Below are positions 9,650-18,018 of a stretch of 64,000 nt of DNA, piece after piece. The notes beneath the pieces were generated by a model that was not told the origin of the DNA, ran no database searches, and was given only the letters and a program-made list of their open reading frames with translations. The position numbers and the translations under genes are program-made. How positions within the stretch are numbered: the stretch's first letter is position 1; each line of letters opens with the position of its first letter. The DNA is from Thalassotalea crassostreae. GTDB lineage: Bacteria > Pseudomonadota > Gammaproteobacteria > Enterobacterales > Alteromonadaceae. Location: positions 1,922,001-1,986,000 of the forward strand of contig NZ_CP017689.1 of the NCBI RefSeq assembly GCF_001831495.1, written 5' to 3'.

Positions 9650-10819
9650 ATGACTTTTTCGTTTATTAAACAGCAATTGGCACAAAAACAAGCAAGTAAC
9701 CTATACCGTCAGCGAAATCCGTTGACCAAAGGTACCGGACGCTTGCTTGAATTTGACGGTGAGCAATTTATTAATTTTTCGAGTAACGATTATTTGGGGT
9801 TGTCACAGCATCCGCAAATAATTGCTAGCTACAAGCAAGCACTAGATAATTATGGTTGTACGTCGGCATCATCGAGTCTGGTCACCGGGTATACCAAAAC
9901 GCATCAACAACTTGAACAAGTTGTCGCCTATTGGTTGGGAACAGAGTCTTGCATGTTGTTTTCAACAGGTTTTAGCGCCAATAATGGTTTTTTGTCAGCG
10001 TTTGGTAATACAAGTAGTGATTACTTTCTTGATAAATTGTCTCATGCCTCGTTAATTGATGGGGCATTTCAATCCAATGCTAAGTCTAAGCGCTTTAAAC
10101 ATAACGATGTAGTACATTTAGAAGCACTATTATCTAAATCAAATGCATTAGATAAGCTTGTCGTTGCCGAAGGTGTATACAGCATGGATGGCGATAGGGC
10201 ACCAATACAAGATATTCTAACATTAGCAAAACTCCATGGTGCCAATGTGCTCATTGATGATGCTCACGGTATAGGTGTGTTAGGCCAACAAGGCAACGGC
10301 AGTTTGGCTAATTTTAGTAATGCAACTGGTGACAGTGTTTCCACTATGATCACATTTGGCAAAGCATTAGCCACACACGGAGCAGCAATTGCTGCAAATA
10401 AAGATGTGATTGACTATTTAGTTAACCACTGTCGAGATTATATATACTCTACGGCTATGTCACCTGCTAATGCCGCTGCCACAGTCACCAGTATTGACGT
10501 TTGCCAAAAAGAAGTTTGGCGACGCGAAAAAATTAAAACATTAACTAAGTTATTTAAAACTAAGCTCGATTCAACAATCGAAACAACTAATTCTGACTCA
10601 TCCATCCTTGGCATTCTCGTTGGTAGTGAAGAAAATGCATTAAAGTGTCAACACGAGTTAAAGAAACAAGGGTTTTGGCTTACTGCAATCCGACCTCCAA
10701 CGGTTGAAAAGGGTAAGTCAAGGTTACGCGTTACTGTTACTGCTAACCATAATGAATTAGATATCAATAACTTAGCTAACTCTATTAATGAGGTGTTAGG
10801 CAAATGCCTACAAAACTAG
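9650..10819 (+). CDS. bioF: 8-amino-7-oxononanoate synthase
   Basis: PLP enzyme joining L-alanine and pimeloyl-ACP, the first step of the biotin ring pathway. 389 residues. Recognised by INFSSNDYLGLSQHP near the N-terminus, DKLSHASLIDGA, the aspartate of LIDDAHGIGVLG and the PLP lysine in TFGKALATHGAAI. Its last 16 bases overlap the start of bioC, indicating coupled translation. Confidence 0.97.
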   Translation: MTFSFIKQQLAQKQASNLYRQRNPLTKGTGRLLEFDGEQFINFSSNDYLGLSQHPQIIASYKQALDNYGCTSASSSLVTGYTKTHQQLEQVVAYWLGTESCMLFSTGFSANNGFLSAFGNTSSDYFLDKLSHASLIDGAFQSNAKSKRFKHNDVVHLEALLSKSNALDKLVVAEGVYSMDGDRAPIQDILTLAKLHGANVLIDDAHGIGVLGQQGNGSLANFSNATGDSVSTMITFGKALATHGAAIAANKDVIDYLVNHCRDYIYSTAMSPANAAATVTSIDVCQKEVWRREKIKTLTKLFKTKLDSTIETTNSDSSILGILVGSEENALKCQHELKKQGFWLTAIRPPTVEKGKSRLRVTVTANHNELDINNLANSINEVLGKCLQN

Positions 10820-11583
10820 CAAAACAAAAAATCGCTCAAACATTTGGTAAAGCGAGCTCATCTTACGACAATTCAGCTAGATTACAGCGTTATTCTGGTC
10901 AGGCTTTGTTGTCATTTTTGCCATTGGATAGTGATTATTCAATTGCTGATTTAGGGTGTGGAACAGGCTTTTTTACCAACATCATGAGTCGCAAATATCA
11001 AAAAGTAATCGGCTTAGATATTTCTTCACAAATGCTGTCTTTCGCAAAAGAAAACCGAAATTCTTCAATAGATTGGATTGAAGGAGATATTCATGCGTTG
11101 CCATTTGAAGATAATAGCTTAGATGTCGTCTTTTCTAATCTTGCCATTCAATGGTGTAATCCTTTAACCGATGTGCTTAAAGAAATTAAGCGAGTATTAA
11201 AACCAGGTGGCACTTTGGTGTTCACTAGCTTGCTTGATGGTACCTTGTTTGAATTAAAGAACTCATGGCAGCAAGTGGATAATGATCAGCACGTTATTGA
11301 TTTTAAAACATTTGATGAGATAAAAAATGATGCGATTGATTCAGGCTTGATGATTGCAGATTTGAAACAGTCCTCAGTGGTACTTGAGTATCATAGTGTT
11401 CGACATTTAGCCGGAGAGCTTAAAGGCTTAGGTGCAAATCATGTTAGCGGCAAAACTAAAAAAGGTCTTGCAGGAAAAACAAGCTGGCAAAAAATGACAG
11501 CTGCTTATGAGCAGTTTAAGGGCGAACAGGGCAGCTATCCAGCTACTTATCAATTACTTAGTGCTGTTCTTATAAAAGAATAA
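10804..11583 (+). CDS. bioC: Malonyl-ACP O-methyltransferase
   Basis: SAM-dependent methyltransferase that caps malonyl-ACP so that the fatty acid machinery can build pimeloyl-ACP. 259 residues with class I motif I (IADLGCGTGFFT), a following acidic LDIS and the post-I FSNLAIQWCN motif typical of BioC. The C-terminal KTSWQKMTAAYE segment is also characteristic. It overlaps bioF by 16 bases and precedes bioD by 27. No bioH is seen nearby; the partner esterase must be encoded elsewhere. Confidence 0.95.
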   Translation: MPTKLAKQKIAQTFGKASSSYDNSARLQRYSGQALLSFLPLDSDYSIADLGCGTGFFTNIMSRKYQKVIGLDISSQMLSFAKENRNSSIDWIEGDIHALPFEDNSLDVVFSNLAIQWCNPLTDVLKEIKRVLKPGGTLVFTSLLDGTLFELKNSWQQVDNDQHVIDFKTFDEIKNDAIDSGLMIADLKQSSVVLEYHSVRHLAGELKGLGANHVSGKTKKGLAGKTSWQKMTAAYEQFKGEQGSYPATYQLLSAVLIKE

Positions 11584-11610
11584 ATTATCTAGAGGCTTTC
11601 AATAAAGATT

Positions 11611-12273
11611 ATGAAATCATTCTTTATCACTGCAACCGACACTGATGCAGGCAAAACCATGATCGCGACGGCTTTAGTATCTGCGCTAAGTAAAAAGCAC
11701 AAGGTTTGTGTATTTAAGCCCGTTTCTGCTGGGTGTACAGATATTGACGGCACTTTAGTTAACGACGATGCTGCACAGTTATTGGCAAAAAGTAATGGCG
11801 GGCAAACAATAGACCAAGTTAACCCTATTGCATTTTTACCACCTATTGCGCCGCATATAGCAGCACAACAAACCAATAGCACAATTTCAATTTCACAAAT
11901 TGACGATATATTTGCAGATATAGAGAAACTAAAAGCAGACTATTGCATCGTTGAAGGAGCAGGAGGATGGCGTTTACCACTTGGCAATGGAGGTTACTTA
12001 TCTGAATTTCCTAGACAAAGAAATATGCCAGTTATTCTCGTTGTTGGTATGAAACTTGGTTGCTTAAATCATGCCGTTCTTAGTTTTGAAAGTATTGTTA
12101 ATGACGGCCTTAATGTTGTCGGTTGGATTGCTAATGCACCAGAGCCTATGGATTACTTAGATGAGAATATAGAATATTTGAGAAAGAATTTAGATACCTG
12201 CTTTCTAGGAGTAGTCGGTAATGTCAGCTCTGCTGAGCAAGCTGCAATTGCCCTAAATATTGATTCTCTTTAA
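11611..12273 (+). CDS. bioD: ATP-dependent dethiobiotin synthetase
   Basis: Forms the ureido ring of dethiobiotin from diaminopelargonate, CO2 and ATP. 220 residues with the P-loop TATDTDAGKTMIATAL at the N-terminus, FKPVSAGC with the catalytic lysine, and VEGAGGWRLPL. Last gene of the bioBFCD run; no strong hairpin terminator was found in the 64 bases before the next plus-strand gene. Confidence 0.97.
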   Translation: MKSFFITATDTDAGKTMIATALVSALSKKHKVCVFKPVSAGCTDIDGTLVNDDAAQLLAKSNGGQTIDQVNPIAFLPPIAPHIAAQQTNSTISISQIDDIFADIEKLKADYCIVEGAGGWRLPLGNGGYLSEFPRQRNMPVILVVGMKLGCLNHAVLSFESIVNDGLNVVGWIANAPEPMDYLDENIEYLRKNLDTCFLGVVGNVSSAEQAAIALNIDSL

Positions 12274-12337
12274 AGTTTAAGCAAGGAATAGGTTCTTAAC
12301 ATATACTTACCGTCATAATTGCGAAACGGAGTTTTGT

Positions 12338-12721
12338 ATGACTGAATCAGAAGTATTAGAACTAATTGCATTATACGGTGGAAACTCAATTACAGCGTTT
12401 ACTGTATACATATCTTTTACGTTTGCCTTTCTTGCCACCGCATTTTATGTTGGGCACAAACTCACAACCTTTCAAACTATTGCTGCAAGTGGTCTATTTA
12501 TCTTTTCCGCTGGCAGTTCTGTTCTCGCTGAAACTGCCTATATACAGGCTATGTTTGCAATAAAAGAACAAACCCCTAATGTACTAGATGGAATGTTACT
12601 GTTCAGCGGTAGTTTCTGGGTTCCCTATATGTTTGCTCTTGGCTCTGGCGGCATAGTTGTTAGTCTGTATTTTATGTGGGACATTCGTCGCCAACACTTA
12701 AAAAACATACCAAGTAAATAA
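12338..12721 (+). CDS. Unknown membrane protein
   Basis: 127 residues with four hydrophobic stretches (about 19-39, 44-66, 86-100 and 104-120). It starts at an ATG with CGGAG upstream. No catalytic motif is visible and I do not recognise the family. It follows bioD at 64 bases and could be read from the bio transcript or its own promoter. Confidence 0.6.
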   Translation: MTESEVLELIALYGGNSITAFTVYISFTFAFLATAFYVGHKLTTFQTIAASGLFIFSAGSSVLAETAYIQAMFAIKEQTPNVLDGMLLFSGSFWVPYMFALGSGGIVVSLYFMWDIRRQHLKNIPSK

Positions 12722-12759
12722 ACCCTGGCATATCACTTGTTAGCGATAGTTTTGAAAAA

Positions 12760-13170
12760 CTAAACTGAGCGTTTTAATTCGTTTATTGCAGCGGTTGCTA
12801 AAAAACCTGATCGAGTAGTGTATGCAGGATCAGTTGATACTCTATCGTCAATTTTCTTAATTAACAATTCTGGAAGGGTAACGTTAACCTTGTGGCTCTT
12901 TCCTAAGAAAGGGCTGATATCAATATCGACTACTGCCCAAACACCACCTCTAAATTCCATTTTACTTACATGATTCTCAAAGCTTGATGCTGAGGGAATA
13001 TCTTCACCATATTCCGCCAACAATGACAGGTGAGATTCAATTACAGCTAACACTTCATTAAGAGCGTTATCCATGGTTTTTGCTCGGCAATCACAACCAG
13101 GAAGGTCAGGTACATTTACTTTGTAATCGTTAGATTCTGGGTTGAAAAGTAAGACTATAGGGAAGCGCAT
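12760..13170 (-). CDS. HicB-family antitoxin-like protein, without a HicA partner
   Basis: 136 residues. The N-terminal half (about 1-60) is a HicB RNase H-like fold with the VNVPDLPGCDCRAKTMDNAL motif. The C-terminal half (about 92-132) has the VNVTLPELLIKKIDD and SGFLATAAINEL pattern of a ribbon-helix-helix DNA-binding domain. HicB normally neutralises the small HicA mRNA interferase and represses its own operon. No HicA-sized reading frame with an H-x-x-x-H core lies on either side, so this is an orphan. An AAGGA lies nine bases ahead of the ATG. A phased 33-bp repeat array begins about 40 bases upstream and may be its operator. Confidence 0.85.
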   Translation of the reverse strand: MRFPIVLLFNPESNDYKVNVPDLPGCDCRAKTMDNALNEVLAVIESHLSLLAEYGEDIPSASSFENHVSKMEFRGGVWAVVDIDISPFLGKSHKVNVTLPELLIKKIDDRVSTDPAYTTRSGFLATAAINELKRSV

Positions 13171-13207
13171 TGAGTTATATCCTTGGCTGTTAAATTACAA
13201 ATACTTG

Positions 13208-13325
13208 ATAACTCTAACAACTCTAACTCAAAAATACAATATAACTCTAATAACTCTTTTAGAAAAACTTGTAATAACCCTGATAACTCTTTGTATTGCG
13301 CTATTCATAACTCTGGTAACTCCGT
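13208..13325. repeat. Phased array of paired AACTCT boxes, 33-bp period
   Basis: Eight boxes of the form AACTCT (one AACCCT, one AACTCC) start at 13210, 13219, 13243, 13252, 13276, 13285, 13309 and 13318. They form four pairs; boxes within a pair are 9 bp apart and pairs recur at exactly 33 bp, about three helical turns. The ~15-bp paired boxes are conserved while the ~18-bp linkers are not, as expected for protein-binding sites. The array sits just upstream of hicB. Reading frames across it are by-products of the multiple-of-three period. Confidence 0.85.
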
Positions 13326-13399
13326 TAGTGTATGTAGTAATTACTTGCTTACGATAGACTTGTTAACAATGTTGTGGATTTGTTTTGTCTTAGGTTTTA

Positions 13400-13437
13400 A
13401 GGGGAATGTAGCAAATTAACAAACAAGTTATTCCCCT
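13400..13437. repeat. Inverted repeat AGGGGAAT / ATTCCCCT
   Basis: Perfect 8-bp arms separated by 22 bases in the 565-bp gap between hicB and the next gene. It ends three bases before a DnaA box. No T run follows, so it does not look like a terminator. Confidence 0.5.
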
Positions 13438-13439
13438 AG

Positions 13440-13448
13440 TTATCCACA
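13440..13448 (+). promoter_or_regulatory. Perfect DnaA box
   Basis: TTATCCACA matches the high-affinity DnaA recognition sequence exactly. A weaker match on the opposite strand lies at 13373-13381. Single boxes occur by chance in a genome; this one is notable for sitting beside an inverted repeat and the 33-bp array in a gene-free stretch. Confidence 0.45.
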
Positions 13449-13649
13449 GCATTATGCAGTTAGTTAATAATTGGAGTTATAGGGTGCCTTTACTGATTGT
13501 AAAAAAATAGGATAGGTTTTATAAATTTAGACAACTCATAGGTTTCGCTAGAGACTGAGTTTGAGTATTTATCAGTAGACTAGAGATTAGAAAATGTAAT
13601 TGATCTTAAAAATTGAACTGATGTTTTGATTTTAAATACGAGGTAATAG

Positions 13650-13674
13650 TGCGGAATGTTATTCGCATTCCGCA
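13650..13674. repeat. Inverted repeat TGCGGAATG / CATTCCGCA
   Basis: Perfect 9-bp arms with a 7-base loop, 62 bases beyond the stop of the minus-strand gene at 13736. Neither side has a clean T run, so a termination role is uncertain. The rest of the 13326-13735 gap shows only AT-rich sequence. Confidence 0.5.
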
Positions 13675-13735
13675 GTGAATTGTTTTTGTGAAATAGACCT
13701 ATATCGTTTCTAACTTTTGTTTTATTTTTTCGTAA

Positions 13736-14293
13736 TTAGGGCATCATCTTCATGAAGCTTTGGTATTTTTCTTGTCCGCGAATGACCCAACTTGGTGTTG
13801 CTTCACCGGTACTTTCTACAACAAGTGCAGGGTGTAGATTGATAACTCTCTCTAAAGTAGATTCTTGAGAAGGGTCGGTATCGACAAAAAATACATGATT
13901 ACCGTTATTTAATGTTTTTTGGAAACGTTCAAATTCTACATTTGGACGTTGTATACCAATGAAGCCACCTTCCCAGGTACAAAACCCGAGCAGTACGATA
14001 GCTAAAAAGATAAATGGCATCCAACCTGCCGCGGTATTAGTCCAGTTAAGAAGATAAGCTGTAAGCAATACTAAGGTTGCCGCTATAACGCCAACTAAGG
14101 CTCCTACTTCTGTAGAGTGTACAATATCCTTTTTGAGTATTGATTCAACTTCGTGCAGATGATTAAGTTGCACTTCAGCATCCTGATCACTAAGAACGTG
14201 CATTTGTGGTCTTTTAAATCCATTATCAAGAAGCTCTTGCTCAACGCTTACGAGCTCTTTAAGGTCGTTTGAAAGATAGTAGTGGCGCACCAT
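13736..14293 (-). CDS. Unknown protein with two central membrane helices
   Basis: 185 residues if started at 14293, where GGAGG lies seven bases upstream; the frame is open 24 codons further but without a ribosome-binding site. The N-terminal ~75 residues are soluble (NDLKELVSVEQELLDNGF, a pattern suggesting a helix that senses or pairs). Two hydrophobic helices follow (about 80-100 and 106-124) and then a soluble C-terminal domain. Similar proteins are common in marine gammaproteobacteria but I know no function. It stands alone. Confidence 0.7.
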   Translation of the reverse strand: MVRHYYLSNDLKELVSVEQELLDNGFKRPQMHVLSDQDAEVQLNHLHEVESILKKDIVHSTEVGALVGVIAATLVLLTAYLLNWTNTAAGWMPFIFLAIVLLGFCTWEGGFIGIQRPNVEFERFQKTLNNGNHVFFVDTDPSQESTLERVINLHPALVVESTGEATPSWVIRGQEKYQSFMKMMP

Positions 14294-14504
14294 AGTTAAC
14301 CTCCAAGCACTTCCATTATGCAAGTAATAGGACTTGCCACGCGTTCCTTGTATGGGCTTGCCCAAAGAAATAGAATATGTCCTGTAAAGCTTAATTATAG
14401 CACTTAGATGATTTTAGGTATATTTAGTGACGGTTTTGGATTTGAATAACTGAGCGTTAGAGTAGCCAATTTTTGAGCTTAACGGGTAATTGAAAATAGA
14501 TTTT

Positions 14505-14581
14505 TGGTCGGGATAACAAGATTCGAACTTGTGACCTCACGTCCCCCAGACGCACGCGCTACCAGACTGCGCTATACCCCG
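14505..14581 (-). tRNA. proL: tRNA-Pro (anticodon GGG)
   Basis: 77 nt with encoded CCA. The acceptor stem CGGGGTA pairs with TATCCCG (one G-U) and starts with the C1-G72 pair typical of bacterial tRNA-Pro. D arm GCGC/GCGC, anticodon loop CTGGGGG (GGG with G37) and the T-loop GTTCGAATC are all present. It lies directly downstream of yejM on the same strand, as proL does in E. coli. Confidence 0.95.
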
Positions 14582-14587
14582 ACTACA

Positions 14588-14613
14588 AAAAGGAGTGTTG
14601 ATGTACACTCCTT
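14588..14613 (-). terminator. Hairpin with T run between yejM and tRNA-Pro
   Basis: Perfect 10-bp stem AAAGGAGTGT / ACACTCCTTT with a 6-base loop, followed on the minus strand by TTTTTG. It ends only six bases before the mature tRNA 5' end, so either it ends yejM transcripts or, if read through, it forms the tRNA leader. Confidence 0.7.
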
Positions 14614-14675
14614 TATCTTTAATCAATAGTTCGCTGTTTGCAATGAATTTTTAAAGTTAATACTGAAAGTATTGG

Positions 14676-16430
14676 TTATTGATCAGAGTTTTCTCGATTC
14701 TCTTCTTCTTTCCCTGAGGTTTCAGCATTATTGATACTAAACTGATTAATCAAATTAACCCCGTCAATGAGCATTGGGAAATCAGAGTCTTCGCTAATAA
14801 CTGTTTCTAATTGAGTAGAGTAGCTAGAAAAATTACCTTGCTGATCGATTAGTAAGTTCTTGTCTTTCTTCGTGACGATTAGTCCTTGCTCAGTGATATT
14901 GGCAACCATTCTGTCTTCATCTAATCGATATAGGTTTTTACCGTTAGAATAGGCTTTATATTGAGTTCGACATTCAAAGTAATAACGCATCAATGTCGTT
15001 TGAATATCCATAACATTGGCTAAATCATTTATTTTTTGCTCGGTTTTTCCTGGCCATATTAATAATGCAGGTTTAGTCTTGAATGCCGTCGTATTGTCCT
15101 TATTTCCAAGTGAACCCAACCAAATAACGTCTTTGATATCAAGTTGCTGCTGAGCGAGTAGCAGGGCATTTACAAATAACTCATATTGATAGTCAGATTG
15201 GCCACTAAAGTAAAATATATGGATACCCTGAGGAATCGTTGTTAAGGTTTCCTCGGCGATCACTTTCGATATATCGGTATGGTGTGCTTGATGATCGACT
15301 AGGTTTGAAATCCATTGTGGGCTAATATTTTGTTGGTCAATTGTTTCGAGGTTAGTTTCAGCGTTATTCTTGTCACTAGACTTTGAGATCACCGTTAAAC
15401 TCGTGGTTAGCTTATGTTTTTTTGCTAATTGAAATAATAAAGGTGTTTCTTTTTTCTCAATCATTTCAATTTGATAGACATTTGGTAAACTATAAAATAG
15501 GTTAAACCAAGCGTCCTTAGCATTTGAATTATCAATATAGTTTAAAAACGTGGTTCCTTTAATAGGAGAGTAAGTGTTTAAATTTTTTAATAACCTAGTG
15601 TTTAGTTCCTGATCCCTTAGAACTATATAAACGGATTGTTTAGGTTGCTCTAATTCTAAACATTTCATTTCTAATTCTGGATAGTCCGGGATTTTTGATT
15701 TAATTGAAAAAGGTGAATTTTTTCGTTGTTCATAATCATCTTGATTAAACAAACCGTATTTGGTCAACAAGGTTTTAGCTGTAGACGGATAAGATAAAGG
15801 TAGAACGGTGTCTTGTCTTAAAACGTCATATTCTAGTTTTGCATCTGCCCACACGTGAATAAGGTGGCTAGTAACAAACGAAGCAACAAGGATAGCAACG
15901 ATTACTTTTGGAAACTTACGTTGTTGCAATTCACGCATATGTTTCCACGCATAGTTACTCATTACCAATTCAAACATTAATATCGCAATAAACGCCATTA
16001 CAGCAAGAGCAGTAAAAGAAAGACTGTTGTACGCCATCTGTTCTTTTACTAGGTCAATTATTCTTGCTAAAGAATCAAAGTTTAAGTGATAACCTAGTTG
16101 TGAATAGGTAAAACCGTCTATAACGAGTAGAGTTAACAGAAAAGTAAATATAAACGATGCTGCGCCGCGTATTACTCTAGTTTTAGGGTAAAGCAAAGTT
16201 AGCGGGAATACGGTAAGGACAAAGCAAATAAAAGTTAAAAACGCCATATGAGCAAGCCAATTACTTACCATAAAGACTTTTCCAATAAAACCAGGAGCAA
16301 TACCTTCAGCATCAATAAATATAAGCGCGATCACTAAAGCGGCACCAATATTAAAAAATGTAAACCAATGACCCCAGCTCACTAAATGCAGTAGTCGTTT
16401 GCTATATGAACTATTTTCTTTACTAACCAT
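14676..16430 (-). CDS. yejM: Inner-membrane LPS regulator YejM (PbgA/LapC)
   Basis: Essential-type inner-membrane protein that in E. coli senses LPS at the periplasmic face and, through LapB, protects LpxC from FtsH. 584 residues, matching E. coli (586). Five hydrophobic helices occupy about residues 20-190, then a periplasmic alkaline-phosphatase/sulfatase-like domain from about 245 on. The N-terminal RLLHLVSWGHWFTFFNIG segment is typical. The family's hydrolase site is degenerate, in keeping with a sensor role. It follows yejL by 26 bases. Confidence 0.93.
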   Translation of the reverse strand: MVSKENSSYSKRLLHLVSWGHWFTFFNIGAALVIALIFIDAEGIAPGFIGKVFMVSNWLAHMAFLTFICFVLTVFPLTLLYPKTRVIRGAASFIFTFLLTLLVIDGFTYSQLGYHLNFDSLARIIDLVKEQMAYNSLSFTALAVMAFIAILMFELVMSNYAWKHMRELQQRKFPKVIVAILVASFVTSHLIHVWADAKLEYDVLRQDTVLPLSYPSTAKTLLTKYGLFNQDDYEQRKNSPFSIKSKIPDYPELEMKCLELEQPKQSVYIVLRDQELNTRLLKNLNTYSPIKGTTFLNYIDNSNAKDAWFNLFYSLPNVYQIEMIEKKETPLLFQLAKKHKLTTSLTVISKSSDKNNAETNLETIDQQNISPQWISNLVDHQAHHTDISKVIAEETLTTIPQGIHIFYFSGQSDYQYELFVNALLLAQQQLDIKDVIWLGSLGNKDNTTAFKTKPALLIWPGKTEQKINDLANVMDIQTTLMRYYFECRTQYKAYSNGKNLYRLDEDRMVANITEQGLIVTKKDKNLLIDQQGNFSSYSTQLETVISEDSDFPMLIDGVNLINQFSINNAETSGKEEENRENSDQ

Positions 16431-16456
16431 ATAATTAATCGCTAAATTTTGTTATT

Positions 16457-16672
16457 TTATTGTTTTGTTGATTGCGCAAGCGCAGCAGCGAAATTTTTAA
16501 CAATAGATTCTCGTTGATTTTCGGGAACTTGATTATTAATTATTGTAGATAAAGAGTTACCTAAACACATTAGGGCAAGGTCTGTCGAGGCTTCTTCGTT
16601 AACGAGAACATCGATAAGGTCTTGGACGATTTTTTCTACACGTTCGTTAGAATACTTAGATACAATAGGCAT
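16457..16672 (-). CDS. yejL: DUF1414 protein YejL
   Basis: 71-residue protein aligned over its full length with E. coli YejL (75): [19 protein letters not shown] at the N-terminus and the [19 protein letters not shown] core. Small, helical and cytoplasmic; function unknown. It forms a two-gene unit with yejM and is divergent from yejK, the E. coli arrangement. Confidence 0.93.
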   Translation of the reverse strand: MPIVSKYSNERVEKIVQDLIDVLVNEEASTDLALMCLGNSLSTIINNQVPENQRESIVKNFAAALAQSTKQ

Positions 16673-16836
16673 TATTTTTTAAAATTACATCCTGTTTGAA
16701 ATGAATTAATTTTTAATGGTTATTTAATAGCCTTAAGTTTAGATTAAAAACACAATTTAAACGAAAAAACTAAAAATAATTGTTAATTAATAATAGTTTA
16801 TCAAAAGCTAACCAAAGATAAAACTGACCAATTACT

Positions 16837-17883
16837 ATGAGCTTAAATATTACCAATATCGATCTGCACTATTTAACTAAGGCAGAGAACAACAGTGACG
16901 TAAAAGTTACTGCCAGCAAAGGGTTAATAGAAGTTAACGAAAAAATTTCTGCCTTTGTTGAATCATTACACAATATCTATAACAGTAAAGGCTCAAAGGC
17001 CTTTGGCGCATTTAAAGAAGAAAATGAAGACAGTGAAACACAACCGTTTTCTAAATTAATGCAAGATTATTTAGATGATGAACAACAATTTATTCCTTTC
17101 TCGAATCAAGCTACGATTCGTTTAAAACAAGAATTGCAAAAATATGAACTGGCAGAAACAGGTTATCTTGTGACATGTCATTACGAAATGTTAGGTGGTC
17201 GTTTTCTGTTAGTTGCATTATTACCAGTTAGCGAACATTACTACGTAGACGGTGAATTAAACATTGCCAATGATCAGCACATCGATACGTCAAAATTGCA
17301 ATTAGCAGCTCGTATTGATTTGTTTGATTATATAGATAACCGAGAAAAAGGCCGTTATATTTCGTTCATTAAAGGTCGCGCTGGTCGTAAAGTAGCTGAT
17401 TTCTTCCTTGATTTTCTAGGATGTGAAGAAGGCTCTGATCCTAAGAAGCAAACTCAACAATTGGTCGAAGCGGTAGAAGAATACGTTAATGTTCAGCAAT
17501 TAAACCCTGAAGAAAAACAAAATACTCGTAAAGAACTGCTTTCGTATTGTAAAGAGCAGCAACAAACCGGGCGTGAACTCGATATGACTGAATTGTCGCA
17601 AGTAATGCCTCATCACGATGATGGCGAAAACTTTTTTAAGTTTTGCCAAGAAAATGACTTAGACATAGAAGAGAAATTTCCACACGATCAAGCGGTAGTT
17701 AATAAAGTAACTAAGTATTCAGGTGTAGGTGCTGGTATTAGTGTTAGTTTTGAGCGCTCACATTTTGGTAGTGACGTAACTTATAACCCAATAAAAAGCA
17801 CGTTAACCATACATAAAGTTCCACCTAATCTAAAAGATCAGCTAATGAAATTGTTGGCTCAAGCGGAAACTGACGAAGATTAA
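16837..17883 (+). CDS. yejK: Nucleoid-associated protein NdpA (YejK)
   Basis: 348 residues, close to E. coli YejK (335). These proteins co-purify with the nucleoid and bind topoisomerases in E. coli. Visible family features are the YFIDNREKGRYISF-like core (here LFDYIDNREKGRYIS), FIKGRAGRKVADFFLDFLGC and the C-terminal ISVSFERSHFGSDVTYN. Transcribed alone, divergent from yejL across 164 AT-rich bases. Confidence 0.95.
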   Translation: MSLNITNIDLHYLTKAENNSDVKVTASKGLIEVNEKISAFVESLHNIYNSKGSKAFGAFKEENEDSETQPFSKLMQDYLDDEQQFIPFSNQATIRLKQELQKYELAETGYLVTCHYEMLGGRFLLVALLPVSEHYYVDGELNIANDQHIDTSKLQLAARIDLFDYIDNREKGRYISFIKGRAGRKVADFFLDFLGCEEGSDPKKQTQQLVEAVEEYVNVQQLNPEEKQNTRKELLSYCKEQQQTGRELDMTELSQVMPHHDDGENFFKFCQENDLDIEEKFPHDQAVVNKVTKYSGVGAGISVSFERSHFGSDVTYNPIKSTLTIHKVPPNLKDQLMKLLAQAETDED

Positions 17884-18018
17884 GCAACTAAATATCAGTT
17901 TATTTACTGATTTTAGCAAAAACATGGCGTTAATTTTTGCCTTGTATCAAGGGTACAGGTAGGATCTTAAACGCAGAACCATATTTTATACAAAACATCA
18001 TTTTAAAAGAGCTAGATA

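Noticed and set aside
13208..13325. CRISPR-like array
   Set aside because: Only about 15 conserved bases with internal repeats, 18-base linkers and no cas genes.
13142..13419. Two plus-strand frames through the 33-bp repeat (repeating ITLITL and NSNNS patterns)
   Set aside because: The repeated peptide follows from the repeat period being a multiple of three. No ribosome-binding site, and one frame starts inside hicB on the other strand.
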